The notes under the pieces: model-generated
The model's database searches: none
Seen by the model: the letters and a program-made list of their open reading frames with translations, nothing else
What the model was told of the DNA's origin: nothing
Shown: positions 7,928 through 15,950 of the stretch, in pieces
How positions within the stretch are numbered: the stretch's first letter is position 1
How the letters are laid out: each line of letters opens with the position of its first letter
Made by a program: the position numbers and the translations under genes
Source: Amycolatopsis coloradensis
GTDB lineage: Bacteria; Actinomycetota; Actinomycetes; Mycobacteriales; Pseudonocardiaceae
Length of the DNA: 64,000 nucleotides
NCBI RefSeq assembly: GCF_001953865.1
Contig: NZ_MQUQ01000006.1
Location: forward strand, 333,613 to 397,612
Direction: 5' to 3'

Positions 7928-8578
7928 ATGCCAACGTGGTTGGTCATCATCATCGTCATCGCCGCGGTCCTGGTGGTGGGAGCCGCAGCTTGGTTCGTCA
8001 TCCAGGGGCAGCGCAGGCGGCGATTGCAAGAGACGTTCGGGCCCGAGTACGAGCGTGCCGTCAAGGAACACGAGAACCCGCGGGAAGCCGAACGTGACCT
8101 CACGTCGCGGATGAAACGTCATTCGGATCTCGACATCCGGCCGCTGCCGTCGTCCACAAAGGACCGCTACGCGCAGGAATGGGCACTGATCCAGGAACAG
8201 TTCGTCGACCGTCCGTCCGGCGCCGTCGTCGAGGCGGACCGGGTACTGGTCTCCCTGATGGCCGAGCGCGGTTACCCGACCGAAGGGTACGACCAGCAGC
8301 TCGCGGATCTGTCCGTCCGGCACGCGAACGCGTTGCGGCACTACCGCGCCGGGCACGACACGCTGGAGCGTCATCGGGAAACGGAAATGTCCACAGAGGA
8401 CATGCGTGAAGCGATGAAGCACTACCGAGAGGTGTTCGAAGATCTTTTGACCGACGACGGTGGCGAAGGAGCGAAGAGTCATGGAAAACAGGCCTCTGGG
8501 AACCGAGGGAACGGAACCGCGGACAGCGGAAAGCGTCGCGGGGACGACGGACCGGCCCGACGGGGAACGGACCGCTGA
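7928..8578 (+). CDS. Single-pass membrane-anchored protein with an FVD-P-AV-EAD domain
   Basis: ATG follows GGAGGAG. The 216-residue protein has one N-terminal transmembrane helix (WLVIIIVIAAVLVVGAAAWFV, residues 4-24) and a basic QRRRRLQETFGPEYERAVKEH stretch, so the bulk is probably cytoplasmic. A helical domain follows, with RYAQEWALIQEQFVDRPSG and AVVEADRVL, ending in MKHYREVFEDLL. The last 40 residues are charged, Gly-rich and probably disordered. The next gene repeats the same helical domain without the anchor and overlaps this gene by 98 bp in another frame. I know this only as a conserved actinobacterial protein of unknown function. Confidence 0.85.
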   Translation: MPTWLVIIIVIAAVLVVGAAAWFVIQGQRRRRLQETFGPEYERAVKEHENPREAERDLTSRMKRHSDLDIRPLPSSTKDRYAQEWALIQEQFVDRPSGAVVEADRVLVSLMAERGYPTEGYDQQLADLSVRHANALRHYRAGHDTLERHRETEMSTEDMREAMKHYREVFEDLLTDDGGEGAKSHGKQASGNRGNGTADSGKRRGDDGPARRGTDR

Positions 8579-8945
8579 CGGCGGCGACTCCGGGCACACC
8601 TTGAGCACCGAAGACCTGGTGGCGGCGGATCCCGGGCGCACCACCGAAGCGGCGCCCGAACGTCGTGACGAGGACGAGGCACAGACGTTGTTCGACAACG
8701 TCGACGTGGACCGGTTCCGGGACAGCTGGCAGGGCATCCAGACGGCCTTCGTGGACGATCCGCAGCGAGCGGTCAAGGAGGCCGACGAGCTGGTCGCCGT
8801 CGTGATCCAGAACCTGGCCACGACGTTCGCGGACCACAAGAAGGAACTGGAATCCGCGTGGAGCCACGGCGAACCGGCCACCGAGGATCTCCGGATCGCG
8901 CTGCGCCGTTACCGCTCGTTCTTCAACCAGCTACTCAAGGCGTAA
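8481..8945 (+). CDS. Soluble paralogue of the preceding membrane-anchored protein
   Basis: ATG follows AAGGAG with suitable spacing. The first half of the 154 residues is disordered and acidic (Thr/Glu/Gly-rich). The second half, RFRDSWQGIQTAFVDDPQR, AVKEADELV, then LRRYRSFFNQLL, parallels the domain of the upstream gene in length and order. There is no membrane segment. The 98-bp overlap means the disordered tail of the first protein and the disordered head of the second share DNA. Coupled translation and perhaps association of the two products are inferred. A palindromic terminator follows. Confidence 0.82.
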   Translation: MENRPLGTEGTEPRTAESVAGTTDRPDGERTADGGDSGHTLSTEDLVAADPGRTTEAAPERRDEDEAQTLFDNVDVDRFRDSWQGIQTAFVDDPQRAVKEADELVAVVIQNLATTFADHKKELESAWSHGEPATEDLRIALRRYRSFFNQLLKA

Positions 8946-8964
8946 CCACTTAGGGCTGGGTCCG

Positions 8965-9015
8965 CCGTGAAGGACTCCTTGAGAGACCCAGGGTCTTTCA
9001 AGGAGTCCTTCACGG
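8965..9015. terminator. 51-nt near-perfect palindrome (bidirectional terminator-like)
   Basis: An 18-bp outer stem, CCGTGAAGGACTCCTTGA against its exact complement, encloses an inner AGACCC/GGGTCT stem with an A at the apex. It lies between convergent genes. There is no U tract. A related palindrome lies at 11358-11413, so this is a repeated element as well as a likely transcription end. Confidence 0.75.
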
Positions 9016-9043
9016 ACTTCAGCCTAGGTTGGAAACGACCGTT

Positions 9044-9502
9044 TCACGCGCCGGTGGTCGATCCCGGCCGCACGATCATCAGTACCGTCACCACCGCCCA
9101 CAGCAGGTTGAACACGCCGGTGTACATCGCCACGCGCCCGGCCGTCAGCGGTTCCGACGGCGGCTGGGCGCCCAGGTCCGCGAGGATCGCGTTCTGCCCC
9201 GGCAGCACGAGCAGCGCCAGCACACCGGCGGCCGCGGCGGTGAGGACGATCGACACGAGCACCCACACGTCGCCGAATACCCGCATGCTGCCCGCGGTCG
9301 CCAGCCCGAAGAACGGCACAGCCAGCCCGAAGATCGCGTACACCCGGCAGATCCGGTTGAGCAGACGCGGCACGGACAGCCCGGAACCCGGATCGGCGTA
9401 CGCGCGCCGGGCGGCGGCCGGGAACATACTCGCGGCGACGGTCACCGGACCGATCGCGATGACGGCGGCCAGCACATGCAGGATCAAGAGAACTTTCGAC
9501 AC
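9044..9502 (-). CDS. DUF2269-like four-helix membrane protein
   Basis: The 152 residues form about four transmembrane helices: [23 protein letters not shown] at the N terminus, then near residues 55-72, 80-100 and 125-145. The N-terminal [12 protein letters not shown] pattern and the [24 protein letters not shown] loop resemble the DUF2269 family of small integral membrane proteins. No enzymatic residues are evident and the function is unknown. The gene is transcribed toward the 8965 palindrome and looks monocistronic. Confidence 0.72.
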   Translation of the reverse strand: MSKVLLILHVLAAVIAIGPVTVAASMFPAAARRAYADPGSGLSVPRLLNRICRVYAIFGLAVPFFGLATAGSMRVFGDVWVLVSIVLTAAAAGVLALLVLPGQNAILADLGAQPPSEPLTAGRVAMYTGVFNLLWAVVTVLMIVRPGSTTGA

Positions 9503-9656
9503 GCTGCCGAGCCTAAGATCGGCGCCCGGGCACCCGATACGGGTGTTTCCGACAGATGTCGCAGGATTCCGGACACGCCCTACGCCCGATGACGTACGTC
9601 AAGTGCCGCCTGGGAACGGATGTGGCGCGGCCTCGCTCGGATCACCCTTGGTCACC

Positions 9657-10542
9657 ATGAACATTCCCGTGGACACAGACGAACTCACGAAACGGTACGG
9701 CGAGCACCTCGCCGTCGACCGGATGAATCTGACCGTGCTGCCCGGTGAGATCTACGGCTTCCTCGGCCCGAACGGCGCGGGCAAGACGACGACGTTGCGG
9801 ATGCTGCTGGGGCTCGTCCGGCAGCGTGCGGCTGTTCGGGAGACCACCTGGCGACCTCGACGGTGTCGGCGCGCTGATCGAATCACCCGGCTTCTACCCG
9901 TATCTGTCCGGTTCGGACAACCTGAAGGTGCTGGCCCGGTACAGCGGAACGGACCCGCTCCGCGTCGGTGAAGTGCTCGCGCTGGTCGATCTCACCGATC
10001 GAGGCAAAGACCGGTACTCGGCCTACTCCCTCGGCATGAAGCAGCGGCTGGGTGTCGCGGCCGCGCTGCTGAAGGATCCGCGGCTGCTGATCCTCGACGA
10101 GCCGACCAACGGGCTCGACCCGGCGGGGATGGCCGACATGCGTGTGCTGATCCGGCGGCTCGGCGCGGAAGGCTGCACCGTGCTGCTGTCGAGCCATCTG
10201 CTGGGCGAGGTCCAGCAGATCTGCGACCGCGTCGGCATCGTTTCCCGCGGACGGCTGGTCGCGGAGAACACGGTCGCCGAACTCCGCGGCGGCACGGTGC
10301 TGCACATCGAAACCGACGAGATCCTGCGGGCCACCGATCTGGTGAAGCACTGGATCGGCGCGGAGAACGTGCGGGCGAGCGGGACCGGTCTCGACCTGAC
10401 CGTCGATCCGGAGCGCGCGTCGTGGCTGAACCGCGAACTCGTCACGGAAGGGATCGCGGTGCGCGAACTGCACGTCCGCGAACGGGATCTGGAACAGGTC
10501 TTCTTCGAGCTCACCGGAGAGGTGGCAGGTCATGTGGGGTAG
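9657..10542 (+). pseudogene. ABC transporter ATP-binding protein, frameshifted
   Basis: Translation from ATG 9657 gives a normal ATPase N terminus ([18 protein letters not shown]) and Walker A ([20 protein letters not shown]). The homologous sequence then continues in another frame: [18 protein letters not shown], the signature YSLGMKQRLGVAAALL, Walker B RLLILDEPTNGLDP, and the H-loop SSHLLGE. The break is near 9818. Relatives usually have three or four more residues there (GLVRPTSGSV). Loss of about 11 nt between short GTCCG repeats would explain both the missing residues and the frame change. It is either a real inactivating mutation or a sequence error. The permease gene overlapping its stop is intact. 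Confidence 0.85.
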
Positions 10543-11356
10543 CTGCACCGCCGAGCTGGCGAAACTCGTCAAGCGTCCGGCGAACTGGTTCCTGCTCGGG
10601 ATCGCGGTCGTGCTCGGGCTGACGTTCACCTATCTGCTGCCGCTGGCCGGCGCGGCGGGCTCGTCGAGCGGGGCGCCCGGTACGGATCGCGGACTGGCCG
10701 CGACCATGCCGTCGAATCTGGTCGGCAACTCGATCGGCGGGCTGCCGGTGTTCCTCGGCGCGATCATGCTGGTGATCGGCGTGCTGGCCGTCGGCACCGA
10801 ATACGGCTGGAGCACGTGGAAGACCTTGCTGACACAAGGCCCTTCACGGCTGACCGTCTACAGTGGAAAGTTGTTCGCGCTGGCCGTCGCGACGCTGACC
10901 GTCGTGCTGACGAGCTTCGCGACCGGTGCGGTCACGAGCGCGATCATCGCTTCCTCGGAGGGCAGGCCGATGAACTGGCCCGCGTCCGGCGAGATCCTCA
11001 CCGGCATCGGGGCGGGCTGGCTGATCGCGATGACCTGGGCGGTGCTCGGCGCGGCGCTCGCCATCGCGATGCGCGGGGTGGCGCTGCCGATCGGGCTCGG
11101 CCTGGTGTGGCTGCTGGTGGTCCAGAATCTGCTTTTCGGGGTCGCGGCCCCGCTGCTGGACTGGGTCGACACACTCCAGCGGGCCCTGCCGGGAGCCAAC
11201 GCCGGTTCGCTGGCCGCGTCGCTCGGTGCCTCGGGCGCGACACCGGGAGTCGGGGAACTCGTCGGTGTCTCCCAGGCGACGCTGGTGGTCGCCGGGTACC
11301 TGCTGGTCTTCGCCGGTCTCGGCGGCTGGCTGCTGCGGCGCCGGGATGTCCTCTGA
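10532..11356 (+). CDS. ABC-2 type permease partner of the frameshifted ATPase
   Basis: The 274-residue membrane protein overlaps the ATPase stop by 11 nt. About six transmembrane helices are visible, starting with NWFLLGIAVVLGLTFTYLLP and ending with a helix before LRRRDVL, a common C terminus in this family. The EYGWSTWKTLLTQGPSR segment after helix 2 matches the cytoplasmic coupling region of drug or lipid exporters, and a long loop precedes the last helix. It should form the channel of an ABC exporter of unknown substrate. If the ATPase frameshift is real, this protein has no obvious local energy source. Confidence 0.85.
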   Translation: MWGSCTAELAKLVKRPANWFLLGIAVVLGLTFTYLLPLAGAAGSSSGAPGTDRGLAATMPSNLVGNSIGGLPVFLGAIMLVIGVLAVGTEYGWSTWKTLLTQGPSRLTVYSGKLFALAVATLTVVLTSFATGAVTSAIIASSEGRPMNWPASGEILTGIGAGWLIAMTWAVLGAALAIAMRGVALPIGLGLVWLLVVQNLLFGVAAPLLDWVDTLQRALPGANAGSLAASLGASGATPGVGELVGVSQATLVVAGYLLVFAGLGGWLLRRRDVL

Positions 11357-11357
11357 C

Positions 11358-11413
11358 AGTCCGTGAAAGCCTCCTTGAGGGACCCAGAGTCCTCAAGGAG
11401 GCTTTCACGGACT
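11358..11413. terminator. 56-nt palindrome between convergent genes
   Basis: A 23-bp perfect stem (AGTCCGTGAAAGCCTCCTTG and on to 11380, against 11391-11413) surrounds a 10-nt centre. It resembles the 8965-9015 palindrome in sequence, so the two belong to one repeat family. The far arm touches the stop codon of the aldo/keto reductase gene. It probably terminates transcription from both sides. Confidence 0.75.
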
Positions 11414-12270
11414 TAGGCGAGGGCGTCGAGGTCCGCGATGACGTCCGCGGGCAGTTCGAGCTTCGCGGCGGCGATGTTCTCGTGCAGGTGCGACACCGAG
11501 GACGTGCCGGGGATCAGCAGGATGTTCGGCGACCGCTGGAGCAGCCACGCGAGCGCGACCTGCATCGGCGTCGCGCCGGCACGGCGGGCGCAGTCGTCGA
11601 GCACGCCGGACTGCAGCGGGGTGAACCCGCCGAGCGGGAAGTACGGCACGAACGGGATGGTGATGGCCGCGAGCGCGTCGAGCAGTCCGTCGTTGGCGCG
11701 GTTCGCGACGTTGTACTCGTTCTGCACGCAGACGACCGGCGCGATGGAGCGGGCTTCCTTGACCTGTTCCGCCGAGACGTGACTCAGGCCGAGGTGCCGG
11801 ATCAAGCCCTGCTGCTGGAGTTCGGCGAGAACCTCGAACGGCTCGGTGACCGAGACCGGGATCGGGAAGACGCCGTGCTCCCCGGCGAGCCGAAGGTTGA
11901 CGACGTCGAGGACGTCGACGCCGAGATTGCGAAGGTTGTCGTGGACCGCGGAGGTCAGCTCCGCACGCGAGAGCGCCGAAGGCCACCCCTTGTCCGGAGT
12001 CCGCTTCGCGCCGACCTTCGTGACGATGTGCAGGTTCTCCGGGTACGGGTGCAGCGCCTCGCGGATCAGCTCGTTGACCGTGTGCGGGCCGTAGAAGTCG
12101 CTGGTGTCGATGTGGGTCACGCCCAGTTCGACCGCCTCGCGGAGGACGGCGATCGCGGTTTCGCGGTCACTCGGCGGCCCCCAGATGCCGGGGCCGGACA
12201 GCCGCATGGCGCCGTAGCCCATCCGGCTCACGGTGAGATCGCCGAGGGTGAAGGTGCCGCCTGGGCTCAT
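11413..12270 (-). CDS. Aldo/keto reductase
   Basis: This 285-residue (alpha/beta)8 oxidoreductase is of usual family length. THIDTSDFYGP supplies Asp55 and Tyr60, and HIVTKVG supplies Lys85. Where most family members have the catalytic histidine (DLYQLH) this one has VDVVNLRLAG, with Arg in the His position, as some pyridoxal-reductase-like members do. The NADPH-binding end is visible as LLIPGTSSVSHLHEN. It would reduce an aldehyde or ketone; the substrate is unknown. It lies downstream of a TetR gene on the same strand, separated by a 17-nt repeat element, so regulation by that TetR is possible but unproven. Confidence 0.85.
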   Translation of the reverse strand: MSPGGTFTLGDLTVSRMGYGAMRLSGPGIWGPPSDRETAIAVLREAVELGVTHIDTSDFYGPHTVNELIREALHPYPENLHIVTKVGAKRTPDKGWPSALSRAELTSAVHDNLRNLGVDVLDVVNLRLAGEHGVFPIPVSVTEPFEVLAELQQQGLIRHLGLSHVSAEQVKEARSIAPVVCVQNEYNVANRANDGLLDALAAITIPFVPYFPLGGFTPLQSGVLDDCARRAGATPMQVALAWLLQRSPNILLIPGTSSVSHLHENIAAAKLELPADVIADLDALA

Positions 12271-12340
12271 GATTGCTCCTTGTGCGAGTGGGCTCCCCTC
12301 ACCTTAAGCAGGACCTGCCGGCCCTGCGCGTGCGGGAAGG

Positions 12341-12360
12341 GAGCAAGGGACCTTTGCTAT
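12341..12360. repeat. 17-nt gene-end element (single copy)
   Basis: This is GAGCAAGGGACCTTTGCTAT. Read on the minus strand it contains TAG, which is the stop codon of the TetR gene. The core AGCAAGG-GAC-CTTTGCT folds as a short hairpin. It is one of about twelve copies in the window. Confidence 0.8.
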
Positions 12361-13049
12361 CGCCCGGTGCTCTGACCTGCGCGAACGACCATTCCGACCA
12401 GCTGGTTCGCCAGTCCTTCGGTCAGCCCGTCGACGAACATGTCGCGGCCGGCGGGTACTCCCCGTTCGGCCAGGACCGTGGCGACGGCCTCGCTCGGGTT
12501 CGCGTAGGGCCACAGTCCCGCGACGAGGATGAAGACGGCCTTCGCGAAGTGTCCGGCCGCTTCGGCGTCCAGGGGGACCTGGGAGCAAACGACGGCCGCG
12601 AGCCGTTCGGTCCGTTCACCCGCCCGGGTCTTGAACGCCCGGGCGGTCTCCACGGAGATGTTGCGTTCGAGCACGGCGGCCATCGTGCTGATCAGCTCGC
12701 ACAGCAGGCGCTGCCGCGAGATCGACGTCGCGATGACAGTCGCGACGCGCACTTCGCGCTCGTAACCAGCCTTCGCGTCGTCAGGGATGCTCAGTTCGCT
12801 TTCAAGCTCCTCGAGCCACGCGAGCCAGATCGAGTCGAGGACTTCCAGGAAGATCGCCTCGCGACTGTCGAAATACCGCAGCACGTTCGACTTCGCCAGG
12901 CCGACATGATCGCTCAGTTCCCGCAGGCTGATCTGCGAGACGGGCCGCTCGGCCAGAAGTTCGCGCGCGGCCCCGAGGATCGCCGCGCGCCGGGCCTCCA
13001 CCTGTTCCGGACGCCGGGCGCGCAGGAAATCGGGGGACACGCGCCGCAC
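12357..13049 (-). CDS. TetR/AcrR-family transcriptional regulator
   Basis: The 230 residues have an N-terminal helix-turn-helix (QISLRELSDHVGLAKSNVLR, followed by YFDSREAIFLEVLD) at about 39-66, typical of TetR. The remaining helical domain would bind a ligand and dimerise. It is on the same strand as the downstream aldo/keto reductase. The upstream flank also reads leftward (PGPGW protein), so no divergent target is obvious. Its stop codon lies inside a repeat element. Confidence 0.88.
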   Translation of the reverse strand: MRRVSPDFLRARRPEQVEARRAAILGAARELLAERPVSQISLRELSDHVGLAKSNVLRYFDSREAIFLEVLDSIWLAWLEELESELSIPDDAKAGYEREVRVATVIATSISRQRLLCELISTMAAVLERNISVETARAFKTRAGERTERLAAVVCSQVPLDAEAAGHFAKAVFILVAGLWPYANPSEAVATVLAERGVPAGRDMFVDGLTEGLANQLVGMVVRAGQSTGR

Positions 13050-13069
13050 GGTACCAGACCACCCGGCTG

Positions 13070-13483
13070 TTATTCGGCCTTCGCGGCCTTCCTGTCCCGC
13101 ACCCGCTTGTAGCTCCAGATCAGCAGGGCGAACAGGATGATCCCGGACAGGATCAGGCTCGAACCGGTGCTCCAGCCGCCGAGCGGCAGGCCGGGCACGA
13201 GTCCCCAGACGACCCCCGCGGCCAGCAGCGCGAGCCCGGCCAGCACCGAACCGGCGATGCGCAGCGGAGAGGAAACGCTGTCCTCGGCCGCCTTCATCGC
13301 CCTGTCGCGGATGGGGTCGACGTATTTCTCCACCGCCGGGAATTCCGAGGCCAGCACCAGCAGACCCGCGAGCACGAGCAGCAGGCCCGGTCCGGGTAGC
13401 ACGAGGAGTGCGATGCCGACCAGCAGGAGTATGACGCCCGCGATCAGGATCAGCACCTGCCTCACGGGTTTTCCGATGCCCAC
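13070..13483 (-). CDS. PGPGW-family small membrane protein
   Basis: The GTG at 13483 follows GAGGAG; an upstream open frame has no ribosome site and low-complexity sequence. The 137 residues contain two adjacent helices around VLPGPGLLLVLAGL, the family's Pro-Gly-Pro-Gly signature, then SEFPAVEKYVDPIRDRA. A second helical pair lies near residues 78-125, with a basic C terminus (SYKRVRDRKAAKAE). The function is unknown; the family occurs widely in actinobacterial membranes. Confidence 0.82.
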   Translation of the reverse strand: MGIGKPVRQVLILIAGVILLLVGIALLVLPGPGLLLVLAGLLVLASEFPAVEKYVDPIRDRAMKAAEDSVSSPLRIAGSVLAGLALLAAGVVWGLVPGLPLGGWSTGSSLILSGIILFALLIWSYKRVRDRKAAKAE

Positions 13484-13629
13484 CGTTTTCTCCTCGCCGT
13501 CGTGTTCACTCCGATTGTGCCGGTAACGCGCTGCTCCCGCCCGGTTCGAAGACTTTTCGGCGGATCGGTCTGTTTCGCGCGAGGCCGTTCGTCGGGGTGG
13601 TGAACCACCCCCGAAGGACGGAGGCACGC

Positions 13630-14859
13630 ATGCACCCCGACCCGCGCCGATGGCGAGCGCTGGCCCTGCTCTGCACGGCCAACTTCATGGTCATCCTGGA
13701 CTCGCAGATCGTCGTGCTCGCGGTGCCGTCGATCGAACGGGACCTCGGTTTCGCCAGCGGCGGGACACACTGGGTCCTCAGCGCGTACCTGCTGAGTTTC
13801 GGTCTCCTGCTCCTGCCGGGTGGCCGCGCCGCAGACCTGCTCGGCCGTCGCCGGACGTTCTCGGCCGGCACGGCGCTGTTCCTGCTCTCCTCGTTGTGGT
13901 GCGGGTTCGCCTGGAGCGACGACGTCCTCATCGCCGCCCGCGTCCTTCAGGGGATTTCGGCCGCCTTGATGGCGCCGAGCGCGCTGTCGCTGGTGATGAC
14001 GACGTTCACCGACGACGGCGAACGCACCAAAGCGCTCGCCGCGTGGTCGGGAGTCGGCGGCTTCGGCGCCACGGCGGCGCTGCTCATCGGCGGGACGCTG
14101 ACGCGGGCGTTCGGCTGGGAGTGGGTGTTCTTCCTGAACATCCCGGTCGCGCTGATCCTGCTCGTGGCCACACCGGCACTGCTGAACGAGAGCCGTGACG
14201 CGTCCCGGCGCGGAGCACCGCTGATCCCGCTGCGGATCTTCTCGTCGCGGATGCTCACCGGCGGCAACCTGGTGATGCTCACCAGCGCGATGGGCGCGTT
14301 CGCGGTCTCGTTCCTGATTTCGCGCTACGCCCAGGAAGTACTCGGCTATTCGCCGCTGCTGTTCGGCGTCGCGACCGCGGTGCTGCCGGTGATGGCGGTC
14401 GTCGGGGCGTACGGCGGGCAGGCGCTGATCCCCAAGATCGGTGTCCGGGGCCTGGCGGCCGCGGGCACGGTGCTGCTCGGCGCCGGCTGCCTGACGCTGG
14501 CCGGTGTCTCACCGGACGGCACCTACCTGACGGATCTGCTACCCGGCCTCGCCGCTTTCGGGCTCGGACTGGGCGCGGCCACGGTCGCCGGGCCGATGGC
14601 CGCGCTGGGCGGCGTCGACGCCGGGGACACCGGGCTCGCGTCCGGCATCACCACCGCCGCCTTCCAACTCGGCGGCGCGCTCGGCGTCTCGGTAGCCTCG
14701 GCCGTGTCGGCGGCCGTCACCGGGGCCGCGACGTCGGCGGAAGCCGTGACCGGTGGCTTCAGCGCGGGCTTCGTGGCCGCCGCCTGCTTCGCGGCACTGG
14801 GCCTGGCGATCGCTCTTGCGGCGCTGCGGCCCGAAAAAGCCCTGGCGATGGAGGACTGA
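13630..14859 (+). CDS. MFS transporter, EmrB/QacA-like but shortened
   Basis: ATG 13630 follows GGACGGAGG. The 409-residue protein begins FMVILDSQIVVLAVPSI, motif D of the 14-helix DHA2 drug:H+ antiporters, with GGRAADLLGRRRTF as the helix 2-3 loop motif. After FLNIPVALILLVATPALLNE the sequence jumps directly to LIPLRIFSSRML. Relatives have about 60-70 more residues there, forming two extra helices, so this protein appears to have lost helices 7-8 in frame. The remaining topology is about 12 helices. It probably exports a drug-like compound, if functional. It is coupled by ATGA to the following YCII gene. Confidence 0.82.
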   Translation: MHPDPRRWRALALLCTANFMVILDSQIVVLAVPSIERDLGFASGGTHWVLSAYLLSFGLLLLPGGRAADLLGRRRTFSAGTALFLLSSLWCGFAWSDDVLIAARVLQGISAALMAPSALSLVMTTFTDDGERTKALAAWSGVGGFGATAALLIGGTLTRAFGWEWVFFLNIPVALILLVATPALLNESRDASRRGAPLIPLRIFSSRMLTGGNLVMLTSAMGAFAVSFLISRYAQEVLGYSPLLFGVATAVLPVMAVVGAYGGQALIPKIGVRGLAAAGTVLLGAGCLTLAGVSPDGTYLTDLLPGLAAFGLGLGAATVAGPMAALGGVDAGDTGLASGITTAAFQLGGALGVSVASAVSAAVTGAATSAEAVTGGFSAGFVAAACFAALGLAIALAALRPEKALAMED

Positions 14860-15200
14860 TGCGCTACCTGTTACTGATCTGCGGGAGCCCGTACCCCGGC
14901 ACGGACGGCTGCGACGACCCGCTCGACGAAAAGACGCAGGCGTGGGTCGACGAGATGACCGCTCGCGGCGTCCGGCTGTCCGGCAGCAGGCTCCGCTCGA
15001 CGGCCACCGCGACCACCGTGCGTCACCGCGAGGGCGAACTGCTCGTCTCGGACGGGCCGTTCGCGGAGACGAAGGAACAGATCCTCGGCTACGACCTGAT
15101 CGAGTGCGCCGACCTCGACGAGGCGATCGAGGTCGCGTCGAAGCATCCGGTCACGAAGTTCGCGACCATCGAGATCCGGCCGATCTGGCCGACCCCCTGA
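14859..15200 (+). CDS. YCII/DGPF-domain protein
   Basis: The 113 residues form one ferredoxin-like alpha/beta domain. MRYLLLICGSP begins strand 1 and LLVSDGPFAETKEQILGYDL contains the conserved DGPF motif. DLDEAIEVASKHP and VTKFATIEIRPI complete the fold. This family often sits beside ECF sigma factor genes; here it follows an MFS transporter with a 1-nt stop/start overlap, which implies coupled translation. The biochemical role is unknown. Confidence 0.88.
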   Translation: MRYLLLICGSPYPGTDGCDDPLDEKTQAWVDEMTARGVRLSGSRLRSTATATTVRHREGELLVSDGPFAETKEQILGYDLIECADLDEAIEVASKHPVTKFATIEIRPIWPTP

Positions 15201-15232
15201 GCTTCGTGTCGTACCGGCGCCATGGCCGCCGT

Positions 15233-15291
15233 AAGTACATGAAGGCCCCCTTACTTGCGCCTAGGTACAGGAAGGGGTCCTTCATGTACTT
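15233..15291. repeat. Inverted repeat, likely terminator
   Basis: AAGTACATGAAGGCCCCCTT (15233-15252) pairs with AAGGGGTCCTTCATGTACTT (15272-15291) with one mismatch, around a 19-nt loop. It lies between the convergent YCII and flavin reductase genes. Confidence 0.7.
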
Positions 15292-15341
15292 GGAGCGGGC
15301 TGACCCACTGGACCGGCCGATCACCGCCGCTGCCGAGCCCG

Positions 15342-15363
15342 GCGATAGCAAAGGTCCCTTGCT
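15342..15363. repeat. 17-nt gene-end element (single copy)
   Basis: GCGATAGCAAAGGTCCCTTG and the following CT lie directly beyond the stop codon of the leftward flavin reductase gene, in the orientation common to gene-end copies. Confidence 0.8.
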
Positions 15364-15950
15364 CACTCCCCCGCGGCCAGCAGCTGCTCAAAGGGCACGA
15401 ACCCGCTGTCCGGAGCCGCCACCGGAGCCCCCTCCGAGGACAGCCGAGCCGCGAACTCCCGCCCAGCCCTCGAAGCCCGCACGTCGAGATCGCCCGGAGA
15501 CGCCCAGTCCGACGAAGCCGCGTACACCGCCGTCGCCACAGGCTCGGCGCGAAGGTAGGCGAAGAGCGGACGCAAGGCGAAGTCGAGCACCAGCGAGTGC
15601 CGTTCGGTCCCGCCGGTGGCGCCGATCAGCACCGGCTTCCCGTCGAGCGCCTTCTGGTCCAGTACGTCGAAGAACGACTTGAACAGTCCGCTGTACGAGG
15701 CGGTGAACACCGGCGTCACGGCGATCAGGCCGTCCGCGGCGGTCACCGTGTCGATGGCCGCACGCAGTGCCGGGGAAGGAAACCCGGTCAGCATGTTCTT
15801 CGTGACGTCGATGGCCAGGTCACGCAGTTCGATCACCTCGATGTCCACGTTCGGCAGCACCGAGGAAACCGCCGTGGCGAGTTTGTCCGCGAGCAACCGG
15901 GTCGAGGACGGCTGGCTCAACCCCGCCGTCACGACAGCGATCGTGGTCAT
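15363..15950 (-). CDS. NADPH-dependent FMN reductase (CE1759-like)
   Basis: The 195-residue flavodoxin-fold protein starts TTIAVVTAGLSQPSSTRLLA, the FMN-phosphate loop. VTPVFTASYSGLFKSFFDVL is the usual flavin-binding turn of NADPH-dependent FMN reductases. GATGGTERHSLVLDFALRPL follows. It overlaps the preceding LLM-class monooxygenase gene by 4 nt (ATGA). The natural reading is that it supplies reduced FMN to that monooxygenase. The gene ends at a 17-nt element. Confidence 0.87.
   Translation of the reverse strand: MTTIAVVTAGLSQPSSTRLLADKLATAVSSVLPNVDIEVIELRDLAIDVTKNMLTGFPSPALRAAIDTVTAADGLIAVTPVFTASYSGLFKSFFDVLDQKALDGKPVLIGATGGTERHSLVLDFALRPLFAYLRAEPVATAVYAASSDWASPGDLDVRASRAGREFAARLSSEGAPVAAPDSGFVPFEQLLAAGE

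Noticed and set aside
9657..10542. Programmed ribosomal frameshift in the ABC ATPase
   Set aside because: There is no slippery heptamer or downstream pseudoknot at the junction, and residues are missing there, which fits a deletion or sequence error better.
10816..12375. Long plus-strand frame over the permease and aldo/keto reductase
   Set aside because: It overlaps two recognised genes in other frames and shows no domain.
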